Positions 27,371 through 36,637 of a stretch of DNA of 64,000 bases are shown here, one piece after another. The notes under the pieces are model-generated. The model was not told the origin of the DNA. It did not search any database and saw only the letters and a list, made by a program, of their open reading frames with translations. The stretch lies in the NCBI RefSeq assembly GCF_004765795.1, contig NZ_SBIV01000003.1, positions 186,001-250,000 on the forward strand, read 5' to 3'. The number at the start of each line of letters is the position of its first letter. Within the stretch, counting starts at the first letter, position 1. The position numbers and the translations under genes are program-made. This DNA comes from Halorussus marinus. Lineage in GTDB: Archaea; Halobacteriota; Halobacteria; Halobacteriales; Haladaptataceae.

Positions 27371-28153
27371 ATGAACGAGAACGTCGTGGCGAGCGCCGAC
27401 TGGCTCGCCGACAACCTAGACGACGTGCGGATCGTCGACGTGCGAGACGCCTGGGAGTACGACGGCATCGGCCACGTCCCCGGCGCGGTCAACGTCCCGT
27501 TCGATGCGTTCCGGAGCGACGACGACGCCGACGCGGGGATGCTCCCCGGCGCCGACCGGTGGGCCGACCTCGTGGGCGGGGCCGGGATCACCGCCGACGA
27601 CACCGTCGTGGCCTACGACGACACCCACGGGGTGTTCGCCGCCCGCTTTCTGGTCACCGCCGAGTGCTACGGTCACGAGGATCTGCGCCTGCTCGACGGC
27701 GACTTCAGTTCGTGGATGCGCGACCACGAGACGTCGAGCGAGACCCCCGAAGTGACCCCCGCGTCCTACGAGGTGCGAGCGCCCGCCGACTCCCCGCTGG
27801 TCGACCGCGAGGCGGTCGAACGCGCCGTCGAGGACCCGAACGCCGTCCTCGTCGACACTCGCGACGACTGGGAGTTCGCCGAGGGCCACATCCCCGGCGC
27901 GGTCAACCTCGACTGGAAGGCGCTGGTCGACGAGGCGACCCGCGGGCTGAAGCCCCGCGAGGAGCTCCGGACCGTCCTCGAATCCCACGGTATCACCCCC
28001 GACAAGCGCGTCGTGCTGTACTGCAACACCGCCAGACGAATCAGCCACACCTACGTCGTGCTCTCCTCGCTTGGCTACCCCGAACTGGATTTCTACGAGG
28101 GGAGCCTCACCGAGTGGGAGGCGGCCGGCGGCCCGCTCGAAACCGACGAGTGA
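27371..28153 (+). CDS. tssB: Thiosulfate sulfurtransferase (tandem rhodanese)
   Basis: 260 aa, two rhodanese domains. The N-terminal domain has VDVRDAWEYDGIGHVPGAVN but an aspartate-rich loop (AYDDTHGVF) in place of the catalytic cysteine. The C-terminal domain carries Cys218 in LYCNTARRIS. The active-site loop differs from its neighbour (CNTARRIS versus CRIGERSS), so the two paralogues may prefer different sulfur acceptors. Cytoplasmic. It ends about 55 nt before prs, which appears to have its own TATA box. Confidence 0.9.
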   Translation: MNENVVASADWLADNLDDVRIVDVRDAWEYDGIGHVPGAVNVPFDAFRSDDDADAGMLPGADRWADLVGGAGITADDTVVAYDDTHGVFAARFLVTAECYGHEDLRLLDGDFSSWMRDHETSSETPEVTPASYEVRAPADSPLVDREAVERAVEDPNAVLVDTRDDWEFAEGHIPGAVNLDWKALVDEATRGLKPREELRTVLESHGITPDKRVVLYCNTARRISHTYVVLSSLGYPELDFYEGSLTEWEAAGGPLETDE

Positions 28154-28178
28154 CCGGTCGCCGGGCCGAGTGAAAACC

Positions 28179-28186
28179 GATTTACC
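28179..28186 (+). promoter_or_regulatory. TATA box of prs
   Basis: GATTTACC, 23-30 nt before the ATG at 28209. Confidence 0.6.
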
Positions 28187-28208
28187 CTCCGGCGTTCACC
28201 CCTCGCGT

Positions 28209-29069
28209 ATGATTATCAGCGGGTCCGCATCCCAGGTGCTCGCGGCCGAGCTCGCGGCCGAGCTCGACGAACCGCTCGCGAGCGTCGAGTACGACAGGTT
28301 CCCCGACGGCGAACTGCTGGCGAGCGCCCCCGGCGTCGCCGAGGCCGAGACCGACCGCGCGATCGTGGTCGCCTCGACGGTCTCCTCGGACGCCCACCTC
28401 GAACTCCTCCAGTTGCAGGACGCCGCCCGCGAGTGGGGCGCCGCGGAGGTCGTGACCGTCCTGCCGTACATGGGCTATGCGCGCCAGGACGACGCGTTCG
28501 AGTCGGGCCACCCCGTCTCGGCCCGTGCGGTCGCCCGCGCGATCTCCCCGGGCGCCGACCGCGTGCTGACGGTCAACCCCCACGAGGAGAGCGTCTGTGG
28601 GTTCTTCGAGGTGCCGGCCGAACCGCTCGACGCCGCCGGCCGACTCGCCGACCCGCTCCCGGCGGACCTCGACGATCCGGTCTTCCTCTCGCCCGACGAG
28701 GGGGCGCTCGACATCGCGACTGCGGCCCGCGACGCCTACGGTCGGGGAGCCGTCGACTACTTCGAGAAGACCCGGCTGTCGGGCACCGAGGTCGAGATGA
28801 CCCCGAGCGACGCCGCCGTCTCGGGCCGAGACGTGGTCGTCACCGACGACATCATCGCGACCGGCTCGACCATGAGCGAGGCGGTCGCGCTTCTCCGGGA
28901 GCGTGCGGCCGCTCGAGTGTTCGTGACCTGCGTCCACCCGATGCTGGCGGCCGACGCCTACGCGAAGCTCTCGCGGGCGGGCGTCGAGGCCATCTACGGG
29001 ACCGACACGATCGAACGGCCCGCCAGCGAGGTGTCGGTCGCGCCGGTGGTCGCCGACGCGCTCCGGTGA
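28209..29069 (+). CDS. prs: Ribose-phosphate pyrophosphokinase
   Basis: 286 aa, the usual length for archaeal PRPP synthetase. It makes PRPP from ribose 5-phosphate and ATP for nucleotide, histidine and tryptophan synthesis. Visible motifs: RFPDGELLAS (30-39), the ATP-site PYMGYARQD (86-94), the Mg-binding VNPHEES (122-128) and the PRPP loop TDDIIATGST (212-221). The flexible catalytic loop region includes Lys187-Arg189 (FEKTRLSG). I use ATG 28209; an upstream open frame overlaps the rhodanese gene and is not coding. Single gene with its own promoter. Confidence 0.95.
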   Translation: MIISGSASQVLAAELAAELDEPLASVEYDRFPDGELLASAPGVAEAETDRAIVVASTVSSDAHLELLQLQDAAREWGAAEVVTVLPYMGYARQDDAFESGHPVSARAVARAISPGADRVLTVNPHEESVCGFFEVPAEPLDAAGRLADPLPADLDDPVFLSPDEGALDIATAARDAYGRGAVDYFEKTRLSGTEVEMTPSDAAVSGRDVVVTDDIIATGSTMSEAVALLRERAAARVFVTCVHPMLAADAYAKLSRAGVEAIYGTDTIERPASEVSVAPVVADALR

Positions 29070-29165
29070 CGCCGGCCGCACGGACACCCCGGGTCGAGTC
29101 GAACGCGATGCCGTCCGTCCCCGTCACCGGCTTTCGAGTAGATGCTCAACGGTAATCGCAAAACC

Positions 29166-29173
29166 TTCTTTAG
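29166..29173 (+). promoter_or_regulatory. TATA box before the HalOD1 gene and its possible upstream ORF
   Basis: TTCTTTAG, 24-31 nt before a GTG at 29197 and about 100 nt before the HalOD1 ATG at 29271. The expected start of transcription is therefore at the GTG rather than at the HalOD1 start. Confidence 0.5.
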
Positions 29174-29196
29174 CGTCGACTGCGACGCTCGACGCA

Positions 29197-29274
29197 GTGA
29201 AGCGCCGCGACGTCCCGTCGACGATCCGACGCGTCCGTCCGTCGGCGAGCGCGACTCGCGGCTTCGACCCATGA
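29197..29274 (+). CDS. Possible 25-aa leaderless upstream ORF coupled to the HalOD1 gene
   Basis: GTG to TGA, starting VKRRDVPST and ending TRGFDP. The stop overlaps the HalOD1 start (ATGA). The peptide is strongly basic (six Arg, one Lys), which is also how non-coding frames of this DNA look, so a chance ORF is possible. Confidence 0.3.
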   Translation: MKRRDVPSTIRRVRPSASATRGFDP

Positions 29275-29558
29275 CGAACGACTCAGAGGAAACAGACGAC
29301 GAAGCGATCCACGTCGGTCGCTACGACGCCGACGAGCGCATCAGCGTCCGCGTCGCGAGCGATCTCGCGGACGTGCTCGATGTCGACCCCACGGACGTCG
29401 ACCTCTACGAAAACGTCGACACGGAGGCGCTCGACCGGCTGTTCGACTCGACCCGGGACGGCGTCTCCCGGACGGGTCGGGTGGTCTTCGAGGCCGAGGG
29501 ACACCGCATCACGGTTCGGAGCGACGGGACGTTCACCATCGCTCGGGCCGACGGGTAA
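29271..29558 (+). CDS. HalOD1 output-domain protein
   Basis: 95 aa. Nearly the whole protein is one HalOD1 domain: ISVRVASDLADVLDVDPTDVDLYENVDTEALDRLF region (about 25-60) followed by the strand pair GRVVFEAEGHRITVRSDGTF. HalOD1 is a haloarchaeal output domain usually found at the end of two-component or receptor proteins and also as stand-alone small proteins; its partner is unknown. The ATG at 29271 is about 100 nt from the only good TATA box; a longer in-frame start at 29142 lies before that box and is unlikely. It ends 15 nt from the convergent ileS gene. Confidence 0.82.
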   Translation: MTNDSEETDDEAIHVGRYDADERISVRVASDLADVLDVDPTDVDLYENVDTEALDRLFDSTRDGVSRTGRVVFEAEGHRITVRSDGTFTIARADG

Positions 29559-29573
29559 GCCGGCCGACCGCGC

Positions 29574-32500
29574 TCAGGCCTTGGCCTCGGCGACCGGCAC
29601 CACCGCGATCTCCATCTCGACGCCCTCGACGTCCCACTCCTTGCGGTGGCCGTCCTCGACGTCGCCGACCGCGTCTGCGCGGACCTCGTCTTTCACGAGG
29701 TCGAGTCGCTCCTCGACCAGTTCGGCGACGCGGTCGTCGGCCACGTTCAGTTCGAGCCGGACGCGCTGTTCGATGTCGAGGTCCATCTCCTTGCGCATCT
29801 CCTGGACCCGGCGGATGACCTCGCGGGCGTACCCCTCGCTCTCGATGTCCTCGGTGAGCTCGGTGTCGACGTAGACGACCCCGCGGCGGTCGCCGTCGGT
29901 GTCGAACCCGACGCCGGTGACCCCCTCGGGAGTCTGGGTGACGAACTCGACCATCTCGTCGGTGAGGTCGACGTCCATCCCGGTTTCTGCCTCGACCGCG
30001 TCTTTGAGCCCACCGAGGTCGGGCTCGTCGACGCGCGCGGCGTTGAGCGCACCCATCACGCGGCCGGCGTCGTCGCCGAACGCGGGCCCGAGGACGCTCA
30101 TGTCGGCCTCGGCGCTGTACCGGAGTTCGCCCCACTCCTCGCCGGGCGCGACCAGCTGGACTTCGCGGGCGTTCAGCCGGTCGGCCAGCAGGTCGGCGTG
30201 GCGCTCGACGGCCTCGACCGTCCGGTCGTCGTCGGCGTTGACCACGACGCGCGCGACCGGCCACCGGAGCTTGCGCTCGGCCTGCTGGCGGGCGTTCGAC
30301 CCCGCCTCCTCGACCGCGCGCAGGAGCGCCACGTCGGTCTCTAACTGCTCGTCGGCCCAGTACTCGTCGGGGTCGGGCCAGTCGCACATGTGAACGGTGT
30401 CGTGGCCCTCGTCGCCGGTGAGCGCGCCGTAGATCTCCTCGGCGACGAACGGCGCGTAGGGCGCGATCAGCGCGACCACCGTCGTCAGCACCTCGTAGAA
30501 CGTGGCGTACGCCGCCAGCTTCGAGTCGCTGTCGTCTTCCTCCCACATGCGCTCGCGGACCACCTGAATGTAGAACCGCGAGACGTCCTCGACGACGAAC
30601 TCGAGCAGGGCGTGGAGCGCCTTGTCCTGCCGGTAGGCCTCCCAGTGGTCGGTCATCTCGGCGACGACCGACTGGAGGCGCGCGAGCACCCACTCGTCGA
30701 CGAGTTCGAGGTGCTCGTCGACCGCCTCCAGCGTCGTCTCCGCCGGATCGAAACCGTCGAGGCGCATGTACGGCAGGGGGAACCGGAACACGTTCCAGAG
30801 GATGTTGAGATCCCGCTGCATCTCCTCGGTCTCGTCGTACGAGAAGCGCATGTCCTCGCCCTGCGGGTTCGACGAGAGCAGGAACATCCGCATCGGGTCG
30901 GTGCCGTACTCGTCGATGACCTCGTTGGGGTCGACGAGGATGCCCTTGGACTTCGACATGCCGCGGCCGTCGGGCATGTTGGCGTAACCGTGCATCAACA
31001 CCTCGTCGTAGGGGATCTCGCCGGTCGCGGCGGTCGACATCCCGAGCTGGGACCAGAACCACCCGCGGGTCTGATCGTGGGCCTCCATGATGAGGTCGGC
31101 GGGCCACAGCTCCTCGAAGGCGCCTTCGCGCTCGGGGTAATCGAGGGTGCCCCACGAGGCGACCGACGAGTCGAGCCAGACGTCGAACACGTCGGCGACC
31201 CGGGTGTAGGTCGTCCCGTCCTCGGTGATGGTGAGGTCGTCGACGGTCGGCTTGTGGAGGTCGACCTCGTCGGGGTCGACGTCCTGATCGACTCGCTCGG
31301 CGAGCGCCTCGCGGGTGCCGACGACGATCACGTCGTCCATGCTTCCGTCCCAGTTCTCGGGCGTCCAGATCGGGATGGGGATACCCCAGTAGCGCTGGCG
31401 CGAGACGTTCCAGTCGGGCGCCTCCTCGACGAAGTCCCGGAACCGGTTGTCCCGGGCCCACGAGGGGTGCCACTCGCTGTCCTCGATGTTGTCGAGCAGT
31501 TCGTCTTTGATGTCGGTGACGGTGATGAACCACTGGTCGGTGACGATCTGGAGGATGCCGGTGTCACACCGCCAGCAGTGGCCGTAGCTGTGCTCGACCG
31601 TGTCCGACCGGAGCATCAGTCCCTTGTCTTCGAGGTCCGCGATGATGTCGTCGTCGGCGTCCTTCACGAACTGGCCGGCGTACTCCCCGGCCGCGTCGGT
31701 GTAGACGCCGTCGCCGGCCACCGGACAGAACACGTCGAGGCCGAGTTCGGTCCCGCGCTCGAAGTCCTCCTCGCCGTGGCCGGGCGCCGAGTGGACCAGC
31801 CCGGTCCGGTCGGCCTCGACGTAGTCGGCGCCGTACACCTGTAGGGCGTCCTCGCCGTCGGCGTGGTCGGGCACCTCCGCCTCGAGCGGGTGGTCGTACT
31901 CCCAGCCGATCATCTCCTCGCCGGCGAACTCGGCCTCGACCTCGTAGTCGTCGTACCGACCGGCCTTCAGGACGCCCTCGACGCACTCCTCGGCGACGTA
32001 GAGTACGTCCTCGCCGCCGTCTTTTTGCGCCCGCACCTGCTGGTAGGTGAGGTCCTCGTCGACCGCGACGAAGGTGTTGGCGGGGATGGTCCACGGGGTC
32101 GTGGTCCAGATCACGAGGTGGCCCTCCCGGTCGGCGAGCGGGAACTTCACGTAGATCGAGGGGTCCTCGACGTCGTCGTACTCGACCTCGTTGTTGGCGA
32201 TGGCGGTCTCACACCGCGGACACTGGGAGATAGAGCGCTTGCCTCGCTCGACGAGCCCCTCCTCGTGGGCCTGCCGGAACCCCCACCACGCCGCCTCCAT
32301 GTACTCGGGATTGACGGTCTTGTAGGGGTCGTCCCAGTCCATCCAGACGCCGAACGACTTGAAGTCCTCCTGAAGCCCGACGAGCTGGTCCTCGGCGAAC
32401 TCCTTGCACGCCTCGATGAAGTTCTCCTCGCCGAACTCCTCGATGTCTTTCTTGTTCTCGAAGCCCAACTGCTCCTCGACTTTCGTCTCGATCGGCAGAC

Positions 32501-32771
32501 CGTGCATGTCGTAGCCCGGCCGATCGGTCACGTCGTACCCCTGCATCCGGAGGTAGCGGATGTAGGCGTCTTTCAGCGTCTTGTTCCACGTCGTGCCCAT
32601 GTGGGCCGCCCCGGAGGTGTACGGCGGCCCGTCCACGAAGAAGAAGTCCTCGCCGTCCGCGCGGTGGCGCTTGGTCTTCTCGTAGGCGTCGACCTCGTCC
32701 CAGTAGGCGAACACGCGGTCTTCGACCGCGTCGGGGTCGTACTGGTCGTCTACCTCGTCGAACCTGCTCAT
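29574..32771 (-). CDS. ileS: Isoleucyl-tRNA synthetase
   Basis: 1065 aa, typical of archaeal IleRS. The class I signature HIGH appears as HMGT (57-60) in PPYTSGAAHMGT, and KMSKS as GMSKSKG near residue 605. The CP1 editing domain (from about 190) includes VIWTTTPWTIPANTFVAVDE. CWRCDTGI and CPRCETAI are Cys pairs for zinc. The C-terminal part has the anticodon-binding helices and an extra archaeal/eukaryotic-type domain. It charges tRNA-Ile and edits valine. Minus-strand GATTTAACTC (32792-32801) lies 21-30 nt before the ATG, so the mRNA is probably leaderless. Confidence 0.97.
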   Translation of the reverse strand: MSRFDEVDDQYDPDAVEDRVFAYWDEVDAYEKTKRHRADGEDFFFVDGPPYTSGAAHMGTTWNKTLKDAYIRYLRMQGYDVTDRPGYDMHGLPIETKVEEQLGFENKKDIEEFGEENFIEACKEFAEDQLVGLQEDFKSFGVWMDWDDPYKTVNPEYMEAAWWGFRQAHEEGLVERGKRSISQCPRCETAIANNEVEYDDVEDPSIYVKFPLADREGHLVIWTTTPWTIPANTFVAVDEDLTYQQVRAQKDGGEDVLYVAEECVEGVLKAGRYDDYEVEAEFAGEEMIGWEYDHPLEAEVPDHADGEDALQVYGADYVEADRTGLVHSAPGHGEEDFERGTELGLDVFCPVAGDGVYTDAAGEYAGQFVKDADDDIIADLEDKGLMLRSDTVEHSYGHCWRCDTGILQIVTDQWFITVTDIKDELLDNIEDSEWHPSWARDNRFRDFVEEAPDWNVSRQRYWGIPIPIWTPENWDGSMDDVIVVGTREALAERVDQDVDPDEVDLHKPTVDDLTITEDGTTYTRVADVFDVWLDSSVASWGTLDYPEREGAFEELWPADLIMEAHDQTRGWFWSQLGMSTAATGEIPYDEVLMHGYANMPDGRGMSKSKGILVDPNEVIDEYGTDPMRMFLLSSNPQGEDMRFSYDETEEMQRDLNILWNVFRFPLPYMRLDGFDPAETTLEAVDEHLELVDEWVLARLQSVVAEMTDHWEAYRQDKALHALLEFVVEDVSRFYIQVVRERMWEEDDSDSKLAAYATFYEVLTTVVALIAPYAPFVAEEIYGALTGDEGHDTVHMCDWPDPDEYWADEQLETDVALLRAVEEAGSNARQQAERKLRWPVARVVVNADDDRTVEAVERHADLLADRLNAREVQLVAPGEEWGELRYSAEADMSVLGPAFGDDAGRVMGALNAARVDEPDLGGLKDAVEAETGMDVDLTDEMVEFVTQTPEGVTGVGFDTDGDRRGVVYVDTELTEDIESEGYAREVIRRVQEMRKEMDLDIEQRVRLELNVADDRVAELVEERLDLVKDEVRADAVGDVEDGHRKEWDVEGVEMEIAVVPVAEAKA

Positions 32772-32791
32772 ATGGGTCCTGTTTGCCTACG

Positions 32792-32801
32792 GAGTTAAAT
32801 C
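32792..32801 (-). promoter_or_regulatory. TATA box of ileS
   Basis: GATTTAACTC on the minus strand, 21-30 nt before the ATG at 32771. Confidence 0.6.
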
Positions 32802-32894
32802 GGGTTCGGTTGTGCAGACGCGGCTGTAATCGAGGCCGAGCGGTCGGGACCGGACGGCGGTGCGGTCGGGGCGACCCCGAAATAGGCGTCCCCC

Positions 32895-32905
32895 GATTTT
32901 TTATC
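32895..32905 (+). promoter_or_regulatory. TATA box of the SHOCT-protein gene
   Basis: GATTTTTTATC, 25-35 nt before the ATG at 32930; divergent partner of the ileS promoter. Confidence 0.6.
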
Positions 32906-32929
32906 GTCAGCGAGTCTCGGTACGCTCGT

Positions 32930-33373
32930 ATGACTGCTTCGACCGCCGAGCGCTTCCGGGAGAACGCGACCGAGATCGTGAGCACGGTGGTCACCGGAAT
33001 CTGGATGGCGGCGCTTTTCACCGGTCAGGACTGGTGGCTGGCGGCGCTGTTGTTCGGGTACATCGTCGTGGTCCCGGTGGTCGAACTCCTGTACGGCGAC
33101 GACGGGGACGGCGAGCTCGAAGACCTCTCGGACGGCGAGGCCGACAGCGAGTGGTGGACGGACCTGTACGGCGACGGGCGGACCGCAGACGAATCCGACC
33201 GCGACGAGACAGCCGAGACCAACAACCGCGAGGCGCTCGAAACGTTGCGCGAGCGGTACGCGCGCGGCGAACTCACCGACGAGCAGTTCGAGCGAAAACT
33301 GGAGCGATTGCTCGACACCGAGACGCTGGAGAACGTCGAGGACCGCGCCGACCGCGACCGACTCCGGGAGTGA
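32930..33373 (+). CDS. Membrane protein with C-terminal SHOCT domain
   Basis: 147 aa. Two hydrophobic segments (about 15-30 and 34-53, VTGIWMAALF and WWLAALLFGYIVVVPVVELL) are followed by a very acidic linker (GDDGDGELEDLSDGEADSE). The C-terminus is a SHOCT module: ALETLRERYARGELTDEQFERKLERLL (about 104-130). SHOCT is a short oligomerisation or interaction helix pair common in haloarchaeal membrane proteins. Function unknown. Confidence 0.82.
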   Translation: MTASTAERFRENATEIVSTVVTGIWMAALFTGQDWWLAALLFGYIVVVPVVELLYGDDGDGELEDLSDGEADSEWWTDLYGDGRTADESDRDETAETNNREALETLRERYARGELTDEQFERKLERLLDTETLENVEDRADRDRLRE

Positions 33374-33499
33374 GCGATCGAGCGTCGTAACCGACGGGAC
33401 CGCCGTCGGGCCGCGACGGGACGCCGAACGCAGAGCCCGTCAACCCCGCGGAGCCTCAACTTTGATACGGCGTCCGATCGAACCACACCGAACACAGCC

Positions 33500-33928
33500 A
33501 TGAGCAACGACGACTGCATCTTCTGTCAGATAGTCGACGGCGACATCCCGAGCCACACCGTCTTCGAGGACGACACCGCGATGGCCTTCCTCGACGCCAA
33601 CCCGCTCGCGCCCGGCCACACGCTCGTCATCCCGAAGGCCCACCACGAGACTCTCGAAGACGTGCCCGAGGAGACCGCGGCCCACGTCTTCGGCGTGCTC
33701 CACCGACTCAACACGTCGGTCCAGCACGCGGTCGACGCCGATGCCGCCAACGTCGCGTTCAACGACGGCGAGGCCGCCGGCCAGGAAGTCCCGCACGTCC
33801 ACGGACACATCATCCCGCGGTTCGACGCCGACGGCGGCAGTCCGATCCACGCGGTCGCGGGCCAGCGCCCCGACCTCACCGACGCCGAACTCGACGAGAT
33901 CGCCGAGGAGATCCACACCACGCGGTAG
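33500..33928 (+). CDS. HIT-family nucleotide hydrolase/transferase
   Basis: 142 aa, the usual HIT (Hint-like) length. The histidine triad HVHGHII has His99, His101 and His103, with the active-site His101 as nucleophile. An N-terminal Cys6-X2-Cys9 pair together with the AHHE histidines (48-49) forms the zinc site of this subgroup. DGDIPSHTVFEDD and LDANPLAPGHTLVIPKAH are the canonical strands. These enzymes hydrolyse adenosine phosphoramidates or dinucleotide polyphosphates. A TATA-like AACTTTGATAC lies about 35-40 nt before the ATG, so a short leader is expected. Confidence 0.92.
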   Translation: MSNDDCIFCQIVDGDIPSHTVFEDDTAMAFLDANPLAPGHTLVIPKAHHETLEDVPEETAAHVFGVLHRLNTSVQHAVDADAANVAFNDGEAAGQEVPHVHGHIIPRFDADGGSPIHAVAGQRPDLTDAELDEIAEEIHTTR

Positions 33929-33990
33929 GCTCGCCGACCGCCGGCGGGCGGAGAGCCGGCTCCGCCAGCAAGCCTTACCGTAACTGCTGG

Positions 33991-33998
33991 TTATAACT
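33991..33998 (+). promoter_or_regulatory. TATA box of metY-metX
   Basis: TTATAACT, 26-33 nt before the ATG at 34024, the clearest promoter in the window. It sits in an AT-rich stretch running to the start codon and predicts a leader of only a few bases. Confidence 0.7.
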
Positions 33999-34023
33999 TA
34001 CTCGAAGAATATTCCTGTAGTAC

Positions 34024-35361
34024 ATGACAACCGAGGACGAGCCGCGCTTCGACACCCGGAGCCTCCACGCCGGACAGGAGGCCGACCCCGCCACGGGGGC
34101 GCGCGCGCCGCCCATCTATCAGACGACCTCCTTCGAGTTCGCGGACGCGGACCGCGCCGCCGACCTCTACGCGCTCGACGCGGAGGGCGACATCTACTCG
34201 CGCATCTCGAACCCCACGACCCGCGCGCTCGAAGAACGGCTCGCCTCCCTCGAAGGCGGCGCCGGTGCGATCGCCACCGCCTCGGGGATGGCGGCCTTCG
34301 ACGCGCTCACGCTCGTCCTCGCCGAGCGCGGGGACAACGTCGTCTGCTCGACCGACACCTACGGCGGGACGACCGCCCACCTCCGTCACACCGCGAGCAA
34401 GCGCGGGATCGAGCCCCGGTTCGTCGACACGCTCGACTACGACGCGTACGCCGAGGCGGTCGACGACGACACCGCCTACGTCCACGTCGAGACGGTGGGC
34501 AACCCCTCGCTCGTCACCCCCGACTTCGAGCGCGTCGCCGCGATCGCCCACGACGCGGGCGCGCCTCTCGTGGTCGACAACACGTTCGCGACGCCGTACC
34601 TCTGTACGCCCCTCGACCACGGCGCGGACGTCGTCTGGAACTCCACCACCAAGTGGCTCCACGGGAGCGGCACCACGGTCGGTGGCGCGCTGGTCGACGG
34701 CGGGAGCTTCGACTGGCGGGCCCACGCCGACGACTACCCCGAACTCGCTGGCGAGAATCCCGCGTATCACGCCACGGACTTCTCGCGTGACTTCGCCGAC
34801 GCGCCGCTGGCGGCGGCCGCGCGATACCGGGCGCTCCGGAGTCTCGGGAATCAGCAGTCGCCGTTCGACGCGTGGCAGACCCTCCAGGGGCTCGAAACCT
34901 TACCGCTCCGGATGGAGCGTCACTGCGAGAACGCCGCGATCGTCGCCGAGTACCTCGCGGACCACGAGGACGTGGCGTGGGTCGACTACCCCGGACTGGC
35001 GAGCCACGAGACCCACGACAACGCCTCTCAGTATCTGGCGGGCGGCTACGGCGGGATGATCGCGTTCGGGCTCGACGGCGCCGACGGCCCCGGCTCGCCC
35101 GCTCGCGACACCGAGTCTCGCGGCGGGTTCGAGGCGGGCAAGTCGTTCTGCGAGACCGTCGACCTCGCGAGCTTCCTCGCCAATATCGGCGACGCCAAGA
35201 CCCTCGTGATCCACCCCGCGAGCACCACCCACGCACAGCTCTCGGCCGACGAACAGCGCGCGGCGGGCGTCTCGCCCGACCTCGTGCGACTGTCGGTCGG
35301 CATCGAAGATCCGGCGGACCTGCTCGCCGACATCGAGCGGGCGATCGACGCGAGCACATGA
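34024..35361 (+). CDS. metY: O-acetylhomoserine sulfhydrylase
   Basis: 445 aa, PLP-dependent Cys/Met-metabolism family. The PLP lysine is Lys210 in [13 protein letters not shown], and PLP-phosphate contacts are in [17 protein letters not shown] and ATASGMAAF. Length (over 420 aa, with the insert after residue 230) and the partner metX favour O-acetylhomoserine (thiol)-lyase over cystathionine synthase: it forms homocysteine from O-acetylhomoserine and sulfide. The stop overlaps the metX start by ATGA, so the two are cotranslated. Alternative acceptors such as methanethiol are possible. Confidence 0.92.
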   Translation: MTTEDEPRFDTRSLHAGQEADPATGARAPPIYQTTSFEFADADRAADLYALDAEGDIYSRISNPTTRALEERLASLEGGAGAIATASGMAAFDALTLVLAERGDNVVCSTDTYGGTTAHLRHTASKRGIEPRFVDTLDYDAYAEAVDDDTAYVHVETVGNPSLVTPDFERVAAIAHDAGAPLVVDNTFATPYLCTPLDHGADVVWNSTTKWLHGSGTTVGGALVDGGSFDWRAHADDYPELAGENPAYHATDFSRDFADAPLAAAARYRALRSLGNQQSPFDAWQTLQGLETLPLRMERHCENAAIVAEYLADHEDVAWVDYPGLASHETHDNASQYLAGGYGGMIAFGLDGADGPGSPARDTESRGGFEAGKSFCETVDLASFLANIGDAKTLVIHPASTTHAQLSADEQRAAGVSPDLVRLSVGIEDPADLLADIERAIDAST

Positions 35362-36548
35362 GTCGGACGCGCGCGACCGCCGACCTCGGCGAGTTCGAGT
35401 TCGAGTGCGGCCGGACGATCCCGATCGAGGTCGCCTACGAGACCTACGGCGAGTACGACGGCGACAACGCGGTCCTGATCTGTCACGCGCTCACCGGGAG
35501 CGCCCACGTCACCGGCTCGACCCGAGACAATACGGACGGGCAGGCCGCGGCGTGGTGGAGCGATGTCGTCGGCCCCGGGAAGGCGGTCGACACCCGCGAG
35601 TACTTCGTGGTGTGTGCGAACGTCCCCGGGTCGTGTTACGGCACGACCGGGCCGGCCAGCGTCGACCCCGAGACCGGCGAGCCGTACGGCACCGACTTCC
35701 CGGCGGTGACCGTGACCGACTGGACGCGGGCACAAGCCCGACTCCTCGACCACCTCGGGGTCGGGCCGCTCCGGGCGGTCATCGGCGGTAGCGTCGGCGG
35801 GATGAACGTCCTCGAATGGGCAAAGCGGTATCCAGAGCGAGTCGACCGGGTGGTCCCGGTCGCGACCGCGGCCCGGCTCGACCCCCAGATCCTCGGTATC
35901 AACGCGGTCGCGCGCCGGGCCATCACCGGCGACGACGCGTGGAACGGCGGCCGGTACTACGGCGAGGGCCCCGACCCCGACGAGGGGCTGGCGGTCGCGC
36001 GCCAGCTCGGCCACGTCACCTACCTCTCGAAGGAGTCGATGGACCGGAAGTTCGGCCGCCGATCGGCGGGGATGCTCGTCCCCGACGGGTTCGCGCCCGA
36101 CGACCCCGCGGGGGAGTTTTTCCCCTACCGGGAGGTCGAGTCGTACCTCGACTATCAGGCCGGGAAGTTCGTCGACCGGTTCGACGCCAACAGCTACCTC
36201 TACCTGAGCCGGGCGATGGACGACTACGACCTCGCGTCGGGCTACGACTCGGACGCCGACGCGCTCGCGGGCTTCTCGGGGGAGGCGATGATCCTGAGCT
36301 TCACCGGCGACTGGCACTTCACGGTCGAGCAGGCCGAGCGCCTCGCCGCCGCGTTCGAGACCGCGGGCGTCGACGTCGCCCACCACGTCGTCGAGAGCGA
36401 CCACGGCCACGACGCCTTCCTCGTCGAACCCGAGGAGGTCGGGCCGCCGATCCGGGACTTCCTCGCGGCCGGCGTCGAGGGCCGGGCGGTCAGCGACGCC
36501 GACCAGGAGTCGTTCGCGCCGGTCCACACCAGCCTGTTCGGAAACTGA
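35358..36548 (+). CDS. metX: Homoserine O-acetyltransferase
   Basis: 396 aa, alpha/beta-hydrolase fold. The catalytic triad is readable: Ser145 in GGSVGGMN, Asp318 in SFTGDWHF and His351 in SDHGHDAFL. It acetylates (or in some relatives succinylates) homoserine, making the substrate for MetY encoded just upstream. HALTGSAHV (43-51) is the oxyanion loop. The ATG at 35358 overlaps the metY stop; a longer upstream frame inside metY is not coding. Together the two genes give methionine synthesis by direct sulfhydrylation. Confidence 0.94.
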   Translation: MSRTRATADLGEFEFECGRTIPIEVAYETYGEYDGDNAVLICHALTGSAHVTGSTRDNTDGQAAAWWSDVVGPGKAVDTREYFVVCANVPGSCYGTTGPASVDPETGEPYGTDFPAVTVTDWTRAQARLLDHLGVGPLRAVIGGSVGGMNVLEWAKRYPERVDRVVPVATAARLDPQILGINAVARRAITGDDAWNGGRYYGEGPDPDEGLAVARQLGHVTYLSKESMDRKFGRRSAGMLVPDGFAPDDPAGEFFPYREVESYLDYQAGKFVDRFDANSYLYLSRAMDDYDLASGYDSDADALAGFSGEAMILSFTGDWHFTVEQAERLAAAFETAGVDVAHHVVESDHGHDAFLVEPEEVGPPIRDFLAAGVEGRAVSDADQESFAPVHTSLFGN

Positions 36549-36605
36549 GCGCCGTCGGTCCGTCCGGGCCGGCCGATTCGTCCGCCGGCGGCGCTCGGCC
36601 ACGAC

Positions 36606-36613
36606 TTTCTTAC
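36606..36613 (+). promoter_or_regulatory. TATA box of the HtrA-like protease gene
   Basis: TTTCTTAC, 25-32 nt before the ATG at 36638. Confidence 0.45.
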
Positions 36614-36637
36614 TCGTCGCTGTCGTCCGGGTTGTCC

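Noticed and set aside
29142-29270. N-terminal extension of the HalOD1 protein from ATG 29142
   Set aside because: The TATA-like element lies downstream of that ATG and the extension is Arg-rich without domain signal.
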